Source: a bacterium (lineage in GTDB: Bacteria; CLD3; SB21). Taken from it: a stretch of 36,991 bases of DNA. The notes under the pieces are model-generated. The model did no database searches. It had not been told where the DNA came from and was given only the letters and a program-made list of their open reading frames with translations. The stretch is taken from NCBI GenBank assembly GCA_019695335.1, contig JAIBAF010000036.1, forward strand, positions 1 through 36,991. Direction: 5' to 3'. This document shows positions 17,728 through 27,150 of this stretch, one piece after another. Every line of letters begins with the position of its first letter. The stretch's first letter is position 1. The position numbers and the translations under genes are program-made.

Positions 17728-20145
17728 TTATTCATATTTCAATGCGTCGACGGGATTGGCCGTAGCGGCACGAATCGCGCGATACCCTACAGTCAATGCA
17801 GCGATTGCAAGTGTAAACGTAATGGACATAACAAAAACCCCGGGACCAATCGCAATCCGGTAGGCAAAATCTTCGAGCCAGCCGTTCATTGTGAAATAAG
17901 CAATAGGCGCCGCAAAGACAAACGCGATCACAACCAATTGCACGAATTCTTTTCCGAACATCATCAGGATATCCGATACGCCCGCGCCAAGGACTTTCCG
18001 AACTCCGATTTCTTTTGTTCGTTGTGTAGCAATAAAAGAAATCAGTCCAAACAGACCCATTGAACCTATGAAAATGGCTATTCCTGAAAAAATACGGAAG
18101 AGATTGGATGCTTTTTCTTCCTGTTTGTAAAAGTCGTGAAGAGTCTCGTCAATAAAGTGACGTTCAAAAACATATTCGGGATAAACATTGCTCCATGCTT
18201 TTTCAATTTGAGCCATGACCTCGTGGCTCGAATTCATCGCGATTTTAAAACTGGCTTCGTAATAGCTGTTCCTGCGTGACGTGATCAGGCATGGCGACAT
18301 ATTTTCATGCAAAGAATTCATATTAAAATCTTTCACGACGCCGACAATTGGTATATCCATTCCTGCCCAGAAATTGATGACTTTACCAATAGCATCCTGC
18401 GGTGTAGCCATTCCAAGTTTTCGAACCGTTGCTTCATTGACGACGAATTCTTTTACGGTATCGCTGGCCGACAAATTGCGCCCCGCTAATAAAGTCAGGC
18501 TGTAAGTCGGAATGAAATGATCGTCAGCCGTTTTGATATCGGCGTTATGCTTTTGAATTTCTTTTCCGTCATTATAACGAAAATTGGATGTCCAGCGATT
18601 ACCCGATGCCGCGCCGGAGTAGCCAAAACAAAAATCTTTAATACCGGGAGTATTGGTCAATTGAGCGCGAAGACTTTCTAATTTGATTTTTTCATTGGTC
18701 GGCAGCGGTACGGTTACGACCGCTTCTTTATTAAATCCAAGATCCATTTGTTGCAGGAACTGCATCTGCATCATTACAATAAATGTTCCGATAATGAGTG
18801 TCTGTGTAATGGCAAACTGCAAAACGACCAATCCCTTACGTAAATAGATCCCTCCGCTGTGATGAGAAGTAATTTTTCCTTTGAGAGCAATCGCCGGTTG
18901 AAAACGCGACAGCACAAAAGCCGGATAAAGTCCTGATAGAAGCGTCACAAAACCAATAACCGTAAGTAAAAAAACCGGTATTATCGAATCAGTAAAAGGA
19001 TGAAAAGTAACTTTCAATTCCAGCGCTTCGGTCAGAAATGAAAAAAACACCTCCGTCAAAACTATAGACACGATAGCAGCCAAGGATGTAATGATAAACG
19101 TTTCTCCAAGCAATTGACCGATCAATTGAGTGCGTTGGGCTCCCAGTACTTTTCTCACGCCGACTTCGCGCGAACGCGTAACGGCTTGAGCCGTGGCAAG
19201 ATTGATGAAATTAATACACGCCGTAACGATCAAAAATACGCCGATGATGGCAAGCGCCAGCAAAGAACTTACACTCGTTGTGCGATCGGAAAAATTGCCG
19301 TATCGTGTATCGTAATGGATCGTCGACAATGGTTGCAAATGATAAACCCGCACTTCGGCAGGATTATCGTTTTTGAAATACTTGTTAACAAATTGAGGGA
19401 GACGGCCTTCTAATTCAGACGGGCTGTTGTTTTCATGAAGTAGCACAAATGTATTGACGTTACTACTCGTATTGTTCCAGCTTGTAATATCAAAGCCGCT
19501 GCCCGTTTTACCGATACTGCGCAACGTCGCGTACGAAATCAGGATTTTGAAAGGGAAATCCGAATTGGTAGGAAAATCTTTTATCACGCCGGTCACTTTA
19601 AGATCGCGTTCATTGTCCATGCGGATGACATGCCCGATCGGATCTTCACCCGGAAAATATTTGGTGGCTATTTCTTCTGCAAGAACTACACTATTAGGTT
19701 CAGACAAAGAATTACCTGGCGAACCGATTTTCCATCCGAAATCGAACATATCAAAGAATTCCGGCTCGATGTAAACAATGCCTTCGTTTTCCTGAAATTT
19801 CTTCGGCGCTCCATTATCTTCCGTAATCGTAATGAGACCGGAGCGTCTAAATTCACATACCGTAACTTTCTCGATATCAGGAAAATCGGTGCGCAGAGCC
19901 GGAGCGAGCGGCGATTGCGTACCAAAATCATACAATATACCATCGGGGTGAGAGCGGTCGGTATTAACCCGGTATAAACGATCTTTTTTAGAATGAAAAT
20001 CATCGAACGTCAATTCAAATCGAACGATCAGGAAAATCATCAAGGCGCAAGTAATACCAAGCGACAATCCGAGTACATTGATAAGCGTATAACTTTTATT
20101 GCGGTTCAGTTTTCGTAATGCGGTTTTGAAATAATTTTTAATCAT
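17728..20145 (-). CDS. P8: FtsX/MacB-type ABC transporter permease (close paralogue of P9)
   Basis: A permease of 805 residues, the longest in the set. It begins MIKNYFKTALRKLNRNK, almost the same as P9. Helix about 20-42; periplasmic core with KKFQENEGIVYIEPEFF near 115-131; STIHYDT at 274-280 in place of DIHLHS; helix about 294-318; REVGVRKVLGA at 326-336; second periplasmic domain with GVVKDFNMNSLHENMSP; KEIGVRKVLGA at 711-721; C-terminus identical to P9 (RAIRAATANPVDALKYE). ATG is preceded by AAAAGGA. P8 and P9 form the clearest recent tandem duplication here. Which substrate each handles is unknown, and the periplasmic cores differ more than the membrane domains. Confidence 0.94.
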   Translation of the reverse strand: MIKNYFKTALRKLNRNKSYTLINVLGLSLGITCALMIFLIVRFELTFDDFHSKKDRLYRVNTDRSHPDGILYDFGTQSPLAPALRTDFPDIEKVTVCEFRRSGLITITEDNGAPKKFQENEGIVYIEPEFFDMFDFGWKIGSPGNSLSEPNSVVLAEEIATKYFPGEDPIGHVIRMDNERDLKVTGVIKDFPTNSDFPFKILISYATLRSIGKTGSGFDITSWNNTSSNVNTFVLLHENNSPSELEGRLPQFVNKYFKNDNPAEVRVYHLQPLSTIHYDTRYGNFSDRTTSVSSLLALAIIGVFLIVTACINFINLATAQAVTRSREVGVRKVLGAQRTQLIGQLLGETFIITSLAAIVSIVLTEVFFSFLTEALELKVTFHPFTDSIIPVFLLTVIGFVTLLSGLYPAFVLSRFQPAIALKGKITSHHSGGIYLRKGLVVLQFAITQTLIIGTFIVMMQMQFLQQMDLGFNKEAVVTVPLPTNEKIKLESLRAQLTNTPGIKDFCFGYSGAASGNRWTSNFRYNDGKEIQKHNADIKTADDHFIPTYSLTLLAGRNLSASDTVKEFVVNEATVRKLGMATPQDAIGKVINFWAGMDIPIVGVVKDFNMNSLHENMSPCLITSRRNSYYEASFKIAMNSSHEVMAQIEKAWSNVYPEYVFERHFIDETLHDFYKQEEKASNLFRIFSGIAIFIGSMGLFGLISFIATQRTKEIGVRKVLGAGVSDILMMFGKEFVQLVVIAFVFAAPIAYFTMNGWLEDFAYRIAIGPGVFVMSITFTLAIAALTVGYRAIRAATANPVDALKYE

Positions 20146-20186
20146 TCGTTGATTCCTTTTCGGATATGAAACTTTTAATCCTGATC

Positions 20187-22586
20187 CTATTCATATTTCA
20201 ATGCATCCACCGGGTTGGCGGTTGCGGCGCGAATAGCCCGGTAACTCACCGTCACGGCAGCGATCGCTACAGCGAAGACCATCGCGGTGACAAATACACC
20301 TGGACCTATCGTAATACGGTACGCAAAATCCTGCAACCATTCGCTCATTGTGAAATAGGCTATCGGCGCGGCAATAACAAAAGCTATCAAAATGAGTTGC
20401 GCAAAATCTTTTCCAAAAATTATCAGAATGTCCGCCATACTCGCCCCTAGAACTTTACGAACGCCGATTTCTTTTGTACGCTGAGCGGCCATGAAGGAAA
20501 CAAGACCAAACAGACCCAGACAGCCGATGAAAATGGCGATCGATGCGAAAATAGTAAAGAGCCTCGATGTACGTTGTTCATCCTCATAAAATCGCTGAAT
20601 CGTTTCGTCAAGAAAACTGTAATCATAAACAAATTCGGGATATACTTTAGACCAGGCGGATTCAATTTCACTCAAAAGCTCTTTGGCATTTTCCATAGTG
20701 ATTTTGACGCTCATGATATTATAACTGCGTATCTGAGGAGACATGATCATGGGCTCGATTGTCGAATGAAGAGAGGTCATATTAAAATTTTTAACCACTC
20801 CAACTATAGGCCTTGGGTCTTCACCGAACACATACAATGTTTTGCCCACAGCGTCAGCCGGATTAGTCAATCCCATTTTGGCCACCGCCGCTTCGTTGAT
20901 CACCAATTCATGAATCGTATCGCTCATGGTGTAATTCCGGCCGGTCAGTAGTTTAAGGCCATACGTAGAAATATAATTTTCATCCGCGATCCGCATGTCA
21001 GAGATCATTTCGACAGGAGCAGTAGGAGCATCTTTATAAACCATTAACGACGTCCAATGAGTCGTTGACGCAGCGGCGGCAAATCCAAACGACACATTCT
21101 GAATCCCCGGCTGTTTCATTAGCTCTGTTCTCAATAGCTCCATGCGTGATTTATCCTTTACCGGCACATCCGCAATAACGATAGCGTCTTTGACAAATCC
21201 CATATCGGTTTTGCGAAATAATTGCATTTGTTCGAACACAACAATCGTGCCGATGATCAACGCCTGAGCTATCATAAATTGTAAAATGACGAGGCCTTTG
21301 CGCACCCACAAGCCGCCGGTCGCCGACGAAGCTTGTCCGCCTTTCAAAACGGTCGCCGGCTGATAACCGGCTAAAATAATTGCCGGATAAAATCCCGACC
21401 CGATACTGATGAACGCGATCAGACTCGCAAGAAACAGCCACAAGTACGCATTGCCGATAAAACTGAATTGCAGATGAAAATCAAAACTGCTGTTCAGCAG
21501 AGGAACAGCCAATTCCGTCAGCCCAATGGCGATGATACCGGATAAAATCGTTATCAAAAATGTTTCGCTAATAAATTGAACAAGGAGTTGTGTGCGAAAC
21601 GCTCCCAGCACTTTCCTCACGCCAACTTCTTTGGCGCGTGTAATAGCCTGCGCGGTCGCAAGATTGACAAAATTAATGCAGGCGGTCGCAACGAGAAATA
21701 ATCCGATAATCGATAAGGCCCAAATACTGGATCGTGACGTCGTATGTGTGTAACTGTCGGTTTCCGGAGTAAAATGAATTTCACTCAAAGGTTGAACTTC
21801 ATACCCGCGTTCATTGCGCCGACGCTCATCGAGAAAAGGTTTAGCCATGTTTGTTACAAGCGTATTGAAATCCATGGCGTCCCAATTTTCCGGAGCAAGC
21901 ATATACGTATTGACGTTGCTCATGGTCGCGCCCCATTGCTCCAAATTCCGGTTACGCGCAGCAGCACGTTGCGTGCTGAAAGAAATAAAAACTGTAAAAG
22001 GAAAATCTGTATTCAAACGAGGATCTACCATGAGGCCGACGACGGTCAGATTGTCATTATTATTGAGCTTGATCGTTTTGCCGATCGGATCTTCCGCTCC
22101 GAAAAATTTTTTTGCAATATTCTGACTCAATACCACCGTGTAAGGCTCTTTCAGTAAAGTCGGTTCGCCTTGAATCCATTGCGTATCGAAAATTTTGAAA
22201 AATTCCGGTTCGACATAGGCAACGCCTTGTTCTTCGGCAAATTTTTTGGGAACGTTGGCGCCGTCCGGTATCGTAAACAAACCGCTGGCTTCGTAATTAA
22301 TGGTAGTGACCGTCACATCGCTGAAATGCGAGCGAATGGCCGCACCGAGCGGAAATTGCGATGCGCCGTTACGGCCGACTTCTCCGTCACGGTACCAGAC
22401 CGTATTTACCCGATAAATACGATCTTTGTTTGTGTGAAAAGCATCGTAGCTCAATTCGTGCTGAATGATCAGATAAATACACAAAGCACAGGTTATCCCA
22501 ATCGAAAGACCGGCAATATTAATAAGGGCGTAGTTTTTATTGCGGCTTAATTTGCGCAACGCGGTTTTGAAATAATTCTTGATCAT
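20187..22586 (-). CDS. P9: FtsX/MacB-type ABC transporter permease (close paralogue of P8)
   Basis: A permease of 799 residues. It shares with P8 the start MIKNYFKTALRKL, the KKFAEEQGVAYVEPEFF segment (114-130), the loss of the DIHLHS motif (SEIHFTP at 268-274) and the C-terminal RAIRAATANPVDALKYE. Cytoplasmic motifs are KEVGVRKVLGA at 319-329 and KEIGVRKVLGA at 705-715, the latter 84 residues from the end. The second periplasmic domain has GVVKNFNMTSLHSTIEPM, with Asn where most copies have Asp-Phe. AAGG lies upstream of the ATG. It is second after P10 downstream of the ATPase, with 40 bases between P9 and P8. Role is by family only. Confidence 0.94.
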   Translation of the reverse strand: MIKNYFKTALRKLSRNKNYALINIAGLSIGITCALCIYLIIQHELSYDAFHTNKDRIYRVNTVWYRDGEVGRNGASQFPLGAAIRSHFSDVTVTTINYEASGLFTIPDGANVPKKFAEEQGVAYVEPEFFKIFDTQWIQGEPTLLKEPYTVVLSQNIAKKFFGAEDPIGKTIKLNNNDNLTVVGLMVDPRLNTDFPFTVFISFSTQRAAARNRNLEQWGATMSNVNTYMLAPENWDAMDFNTLVTNMAKPFLDERRRNERGYEVQPLSEIHFTPETDSYTHTTSRSSIWALSIIGLFLVATACINFVNLATAQAITRAKEVGVRKVLGAFRTQLLVQFISETFLITILSGIIAIGLTELAVPLLNSSFDFHLQFSFIGNAYLWLFLASLIAFISIGSGFYPAIILAGYQPATVLKGGQASSATGGLWVRKGLVILQFMIAQALIIGTIVVFEQMQLFRKTDMGFVKDAIVIADVPVKDKSRMELLRTELMKQPGIQNVSFGFAAAASTTHWTSLMVYKDAPTAPVEMISDMRIADENYISTYGLKLLTGRNYTMSDTIHELVINEAAVAKMGLTNPADAVGKTLYVFGEDPRPIVGVVKNFNMTSLHSTIEPMIMSPQIRSYNIMSVKITMENAKELLSEIESAWSKVYPEFVYDYSFLDETIQRFYEDEQRTSRLFTIFASIAIFIGCLGLFGLVSFMAAQRTKEIGVRKVLGASMADILIIFGKDFAQLILIAFVIAAPIAYFTMSEWLQDFAYRITIGPGVFVTAMVFAVAIAAVTVSYRAIRAATANPVDALKYE

Positions 22587-22624
22587 AATCAGCCTTAATA
22601 TCTCATAACATTTTGATTTAAAAT

Positions 22625-24994
22625 CTATTCATAGCGCAATGCTTCGACCGGATTTTCGGTGGCTATCCTGTAAACGCGCGAACCGACAGTCAAGACAGCC
22701 AACAGCAGCATGGCTACAATTGCGCTAATAAACGGAACCACCGTGATCGGCGCATGGGAACTAAAAACACTATTCATTAGACCGTTGAGTGCGATGTACG
22801 CAACCGGAAATATCAACGCGGCTGCGACAATGATCAGCACATAAAATTCCCGATTGACCAGGTTCATAATATGCGGTGCGGATGCACCGAGAACTTTGCG
22901 AATACCGATCTCTTTTGTACGGCGCGCAATATTCATCGACACAAGTGCGAAAAGCCCCATCGCAGCAATGATCATCGTCATCACAGCAACATAAATAAAC
23001 ATGTTTTTAATATTTTCATTCTCTACAAAATCTTCTTCAAACACCTGATCCTGAAAACTCAATTCAAACGGTGTGTCAGGCATCAGCTTTTTCCATTCTG
23101 TTTTCATTGCATCCACGACTTCTGCAGCATTATTGGATTGCATTTTAATCGACATCAGCCGATAAGCCGATTTGGGTATCACTTTCATCAGCGTCGGTTC
23201 GACCGGTCGCATGAACGTACGGGTATAAAAATCGCCGGCCACTCCAATCACAGTACATTCTTTTCCTTCAATGCGGATAATCTTGCCGACCGGTTGCTGC
23301 CAGCCCAATTGAGAAGCGAGCGTTTGATTGATCATCACGCTTTGTTCTTCATCGGTTTTCAGCGCGGGGTCAAAGCTGCGTCCTTCTACGATGCGAATGC
23401 CGAGCGTTTCAATATAACCGGCGCCTACACGCATTAAATTGGATTGGAAAGTTTTACCTTCAGCTTCTGCCGTCATACCTACGCTTTGACTCCGGCCGGC
23501 CTGGTGGATAGAGCCTGAAATTTGTTCCACACCCGGCGTACGCAGTATCGCTGCTTCAAAACGCTCATACTCCTCGTTGGAATTAAAATTTAATACCGCA
23601 ACCTGATCGCCTTTGAAGCCCAGATCCAACGATGTGAAATAATCGTTATTGATTTTGAAAACGATAGCCGCAACGATGGCAAACAAACAAATGGCAAACT
23701 GCAAAACCACCAAGATACGTGTCATGAATTTGTTACTCGTCACCCGCTGGAGGTCGCGGAAAATTTTAACCGGCTGGAACGTGCTCATATAAAGAGAAGG
23801 ATATAATCCTGAAATTATACCTATTGCGGCTATGAGCAATCCCATGAACATCAGCAGGGGATAATCGGAAAAAATATCGAACGCGATCCAATGTCCGTCG
23901 ATCAACGTATTCATAAACGGCGCAAACGCCGCTTCGGCTAATCCGAGGCCGATAACCAACGCCAAAAACGATACAATCAGCGATTCACCCAAAAATTGGA
24001 GTAACAACTGGCGTTTTTGCCCGCCCAAAACTTTACGAACGCCGATTTCTTTAAAACGGCGGGCCGAACCGGCAATCATGTTGTTCATGAAATTAAAGCA
24101 CGCCATCAGCATCAGCAGCGCAGCAATAATCGACAGCGCTATCAGGCCGGTTGGATTGGCACCGCGGGAAATGTCACCACGGGTACGATTGGAATTTTTA
24201 GCAAGATCGAGTACGTTGTCGATGTAAAAAGCTTTGTACAACCGGTCGGGGTTGACCGCATTATAGGTCGCGATGTTACTTTGAATTTTTGATTCGACCG
24301 ATCGCGCATTACTGCCCGGCGCAAGTTGAAGAAACGTGGCTGCTACCCCATAATCCCATCCATTCGCTTTTGGAGTAAGTGCTTCGACTAATTTATATCC
24401 GGCCAGTAACGCAAAACTGAAACTGGCGTTCCGGGGCGCTTTACGAATAATTCCGCGAACCACGAGATCGTATTTGTGGGTTTGATCGAACCGCACCGTC
24501 ATCGTTTTACCAAGCGCTTGTTCTTTTCCAAAATATTTATTGGCCGTCTCCTCATTCAGAAAAATGGCGCTTGGATCTTCCAATGCGTTGGCATCGCCTT
24601 CCACCAATGGAAACGTAAACATATCGAAAAAACCAGGGTCGGCTAACCATACTAATTCTTTAAAAACATTATCTCCGTAACGCACCGATGCATCGAAGTT
24701 ATCAATTCGAACGGAACGTCTGACTTCGGGCACTTGCGCTTTGACTGAAGGTCCCAGGGCAGCCGGGGTAAAGCCCCATCTTTCTTCACCGTTGTTCACC
24801 GACTTAATGTGACCGATCATGTAGATATCGGCGGCATTGGCGTGAAAGGTATCCTGGTCCAGGAACGTATAGATAAAAACAAAAATGGTCAGGCAGACAC
24901 CGATGCCCATCGATAAGCCAAGAATGTTAATACCTGTATGCAGACGGTTGCGCCATAAAATACGTACCGCTGTCCGGAGATAATTTTTTAACAT
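22625..24994 (-). CDS. P10: divergent FtsX/MacB-type ABC transporter permease next to the ATPase
   Basis: A permease of 789 residues and the first permease after the ATPase. Helix about 22-44; periplasmic core about 48-280 with TPAALGPS near 76-83; no DIHLHS motif (IDNVLDLAKN instead, as in P3); helix about 283-304 (ACFNFMNN); KEIGVRKVLGG at 315-325; helices about 332-352 and 370-395; second periplasmic domain with GVAGDFYTRTFMRPVEP instead of the usual GVVKDFxxxS; KEIGIRKVLGA at 694-704; C-terminus NPVEALRYE. AGGAG stands eight bases before the ATG. Its position directly after the ATPase (33-base gap) makes it the likeliest dedicated partner of the ATPase. With P3 it forms a distinct subclass. 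Confidence 0.94.
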   Translation of the reverse strand: MLKNYLRTAVRILWRNRLHTGINILGLSMGIGVCLTIFVFIYTFLDQDTFHANAADIYMIGHIKSVNNGEERWGFTPAALGPSVKAQVPEVRRSVRIDNFDASVRYGDNVFKELVWLADPGFFDMFTFPLVEGDANALEDPSAIFLNEETANKYFGKEQALGKTMTVRFDQTHKYDLVVRGIIRKAPRNASFSFALLAGYKLVEALTPKANGWDYGVAATFLQLAPGSNARSVESKIQSNIATYNAVNPDRLYKAFYIDNVLDLAKNSNRTRGDISRGANPTGLIALSIIAALLMLMACFNFMNNMIAGSARRFKEIGVRKVLGGQKRQLLLQFLGESLIVSFLALVIGLGLAEAAFAPFMNTLIDGHWIAFDIFSDYPLLMFMGLLIAAIGIISGLYPSLYMSTFQPVKIFRDLQRVTSNKFMTRILVVLQFAICLFAIVAAIVFKINNDYFTSLDLGFKGDQVAVLNFNSNEEYERFEAAILRTPGVEQISGSIHQAGRSQSVGMTAEAEGKTFQSNLMRVGAGYIETLGIRIVEGRSFDPALKTDEEQSVMINQTLASQLGWQQPVGKIIRIEGKECTVIGVAGDFYTRTFMRPVEPTLMKVIPKSAYRLMSIKMQSNNAAEVVDAMKTEWKKLMPDTPFELSFQDQVFEEDFVENENIKNMFIYVAVMTMIIAAMGLFALVSMNIARRTKEIGIRKVLGASAPHIMNLVNREFYVLIIVAAALIFPVAYIALNGLMNSVFSSHAPITVVPFISAIVAMLLLAVLTVGSRVYRIATENPVEALRYE

Positions 24995-25027
24995 AAAAAT
25001 GACTCCTGAATAAAGAAGTGATTCGGA

Positions 25028-25717
25028 TTAAATTTTTGCGGCTTCTTTCATATTTTCGGTCACAATGTGTCCGTCGAAAAGATGAATAACCCGTCCGGCG
25101 TATTCCGCGTGCGATGGCGAGTGCGTCACCATAACGATGGTCGTTCCGGCCTGATTCAGATCCGTTAAAAGCCGCATGACTTCTTCACCGTGCGCAGAAT
25201 CGAGATTACCGGTAGGTTCGTCAGCAAGGATGAGTTTGGGTTTGGCAACGACGGCACGCGATACAGCCACACGCTGTTGCTGACCGCCGGATAATTGTTG
25301 TGGAAAGTGATTGCGGCGATGGGCGATTTGCATTTGCTCCAGTGTTTCTTCGACGCGTTTTTTGCGGTCACCCGATGTCATACCAAGATAGAGTAAGGGC
25401 AATTCGACGTTTTCGAATACCGTCAATTCATCGATCAAATTGAAACTTTGGAAAACGAAACCAATATTGGCTTTGCGCATATTGGAACGCTGGCGTTCGG
25501 TGAATTTTGAAACTTCTTTGTCGAGAAAATAATATTCGCCGCTGCTCGGATTGTCCAATAACCCGATGACGTTGAGCAGAGTGGATTTACCGCAGCCTGA
25601 AGGTCCCATGATAGCCACAAATTCGGCGTTGTTGATTTCGAAATTAACGTTGTTCAACGCTGTTGTTTCCACTTCGTCCGTGGTGTACAGCTTTTGAAGG
25701 TTTCGTGCTTTGATCAT
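25028..25717 (-). CDS. ABC transporter ATP-binding protein, MacB/LolD family
   Basis: The 229-residue cytoplasmic ATPase that should power the permeases of this operon. It shows Walker A GPSGCGKST (38-46), Q-loop Gln90 (FVFQSFNL), signature LSGGQQQR (142-149), Walker B LILADE (162-167) followed by PTGNLD, and the switch histidine in VTHS (His199). The length and the FVFQSFNL and ADEPTGNLD strings are typical of the MacB/LolD/FtsE branch, which pairs with FtsX-fold permeases. ATG follows AAGGAA. It lies between the adaptor gene (50 bases upstream) and P10 (33 bases downstream). It is the only ABC ATPase gene in the window although there are ten permeases, so it may serve all of them, or others may be encoded elsewhere. 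Confidence 0.97.
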   Translation of the reverse strand: MIKARNLQKLYTTDEVETTALNNVNFEINNAEFVAIMGPSGCGKSTLLNVIGLLDNPSSGEYYFLDKEVSKFTERQRSNMRKANIGFVFQSFNLIDELTVFENVELPLLYLGMTSGDRKKRVEETLEQMQIAHRRNHFPQQLSGGQQQRVAVSRAVVAKPKLILADEPTGNLDSAHGEEVMRLLTDLNQAGTTIVMVTHSPSHAEYAGRVIHLFDGHIVTENMKEAAKI

Positions 25718-25767
25718 GACGGAATTCCTTTATTTGGTTAGTGTGTTTGTAATGACTTTTTTGGAAG

Positions 25768-27024
25768 TTATTTTTGTTTCAGCATTAATTTATCTATATC
25801 GCCATAACTGTCGTACGACGATGTCACCACTTGTTCGCCCGGATACAACCCATCGATGACTTCAAAAACCTGGGGATTCTGCCGGCCGAGTTTGATCGGA
25901 CGCTTAATGGCAAAATCACCCGAAGGATCGACGACAAAAATCCATTGCCCGCCGGTCTTCTGATAAAATCCTCCGCGCGGTACCAGCACGGCTTCGGCAA
26001 GATCGCCGAGTTCCAGACGGATCTGCAACGTCTGGCCGCGGCGGATATCTTTGGGCGCTTCACCCTGGAATTCCATATCGACTTCAAACCGGCCGTTACT
26101 GACTTCCGGATAAACTTTTTTGATAATTAAAATATAAGTTTTGCCGGCGAAATCGAATTCGCCCGATTGTCCGATCTGTATGCGCGCGATATAATGTTCA
26201 TCAATCCCTGCCCGCACTTTAAATCCGTCGAGCACGTCGATTTGGCCTAAGCGGTCACCGGAACGTTTGGATTCACCAAGTTCAGCGTTACGTGAAGTTA
26301 ATTGTCCGTTGACAGGGGCACGAATCGTGAGGTTAGCGAGATTTTCTTTGATGACATTCAGGTTGGTTTGCATGTGCTGGATCGATGCTTCGAGCGATTG
26401 CATTTGCGTGGCGCGTAAAATGGAATCGGAATGCATGCTCTCGATCAAAAGATCCCGGCGATTAACGGCATACTGATATTCATCGCGCGCCTGTTCATAT
26501 TCCTGCTGCGACGTCAGGTTTTGAGGAAGCAAACCTTTTTGAACATCGTAGTTCCGTTTCCACCGTTGAATCTGATATTCCAAATCGATCAGATCGCCTT
26601 TATTGCGGATGCGGTTTTGTTCGAACGCCAAACGGGTGTTGCGCAAATTATTGATCTGTTCGAACAGCTGCGCTTCGCGAAACATCACATCCATCTGGAG
26701 GTTCGTGTTGGTCAGTTTGAGGATCTCTTCACCCTCTTTCACGATCGTACCTTCTTCGATGAATAATTTTTCAACGCGTCCGCCTTCCATCGCATCGAGA
26801 TAAATCGTCTTGATCGGAAGCACGTTACCCGTTACAGGAATAAATTCCTGGAAAGGACCTTTCGTGACCTTGGCCAAAGTAATTTTTTCAACTTCGACGT
26901 TCAGCTTTGACGACGTGTCGCCGAAAAGAAATGTGTAAAAAACAAAGATGAACAGAAGTCCGCCACCCCCAAAGATTGCAATCTTTTTCGGCGTCCAATT
27001 CTTTTTTTCAATTTTACGATCCAT
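25768..27024 (-). CDS. MacA/HlyD-like periplasmic adaptor (membrane fusion protein)
   Basis: A 418-residue adaptor that would bridge the inner-membrane transporter to an outer-membrane channel. One N-terminal anchor helix (about 14-34) follows a positive stretch (MDRKIEKKNWTPKK). Next come a split lipoyl domain (GGRVEKLFIEEGTIVKEGE, 81-99, and IRAPVNGQL, 234-242), an alpha-helical hairpin (about 110-230), and beta-barrel and membrane-proximal domains to the end. The hairpin tip at 154-178 (RWKRNYDVQKGLL, then LTSQQEYEQ) fits the conserved tip by which MacA/AcrA adaptors meet TolC. I start at ATG 27024; an in-frame TTG at 27063 would place 13 extra residues in what is probably the 5' leader. 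First gene of the operon, downstream of a putative sigma-54 promoter. No TolC gene is in view. Confidence 0.93.
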   Translation of the reverse strand: MDRKIEKKNWTPKKIAIFGGGGLLFIFVFYTFLFGDTSSKLNVEVEKITLAKVTKGPFQEFIPVTGNVLPIKTIYLDAMEGGRVEKLFIEEGTIVKEGEEILKLTNTNLQMDVMFREAQLFEQINNLRNTRLAFEQNRIRNKGDLIDLEYQIQRWKRNYDVQKGLLPQNLTSQQEYEQARDEYQYAVNRRDLLIESMHSDSILRATQMQSLEASIQHMQTNLNVIKENLANLTIRAPVNGQLTSRNAELGESKRSGDRLGQIDVLDGFKVRAGIDEHYIARIQIGQSGEFDFAGKTYILIIKKVYPEVSNGRFEVDMEFQGEAPKDIRRGQTLQIRLELGDLAEAVLVPRGGFYQKTGGQWIFVVDPSGDFAIKRPIKLGRQNPQVFEVIDGLYPGEQVVTSSYDSYGDIDKLMLKQK

Positions 27025-27076
27025 GTTTAATCCAATTCCATGTTTTGTAATGACTAAAGACAATTAATCCGGGCAA

Positions 27077-27092
27077 TGCAAACTCAATTCCC
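27077..27092 (-). promoter_or_regulatory. putative sigma-54 (-24/-12) promoter of the exporter operon
   Basis: On the minus strand the sequence GGGAATTGAGTTTGCA places GG and GC exactly ten bases apart and carries a complete TTGCA at the -12 element. The -24 half is weaker (GGGAAT against TGGCAC). The predicted start of transcription, near 27066, would leave a leader of about 42 bases before the adaptor ATG. An NtrC-type activator is encoded 4 kb away and palindromic sites lie upstream, which raises the likelihood. Confidence 0.6.
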
Positions 27093-27150
27093 ATGCCCAA
27101 AAAATGTGATTATTTATTAATGATTTAACACTACGAAGGTTTAGAAGAAA

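Noticed and set aside
27025-27063. TTG start that would lengthen the adaptor by 13 residues
   Set aside because: The ATG at 27024 gives a normal positive stretch before the anchor helix, and the TTG coincides with the predicted transcription start.
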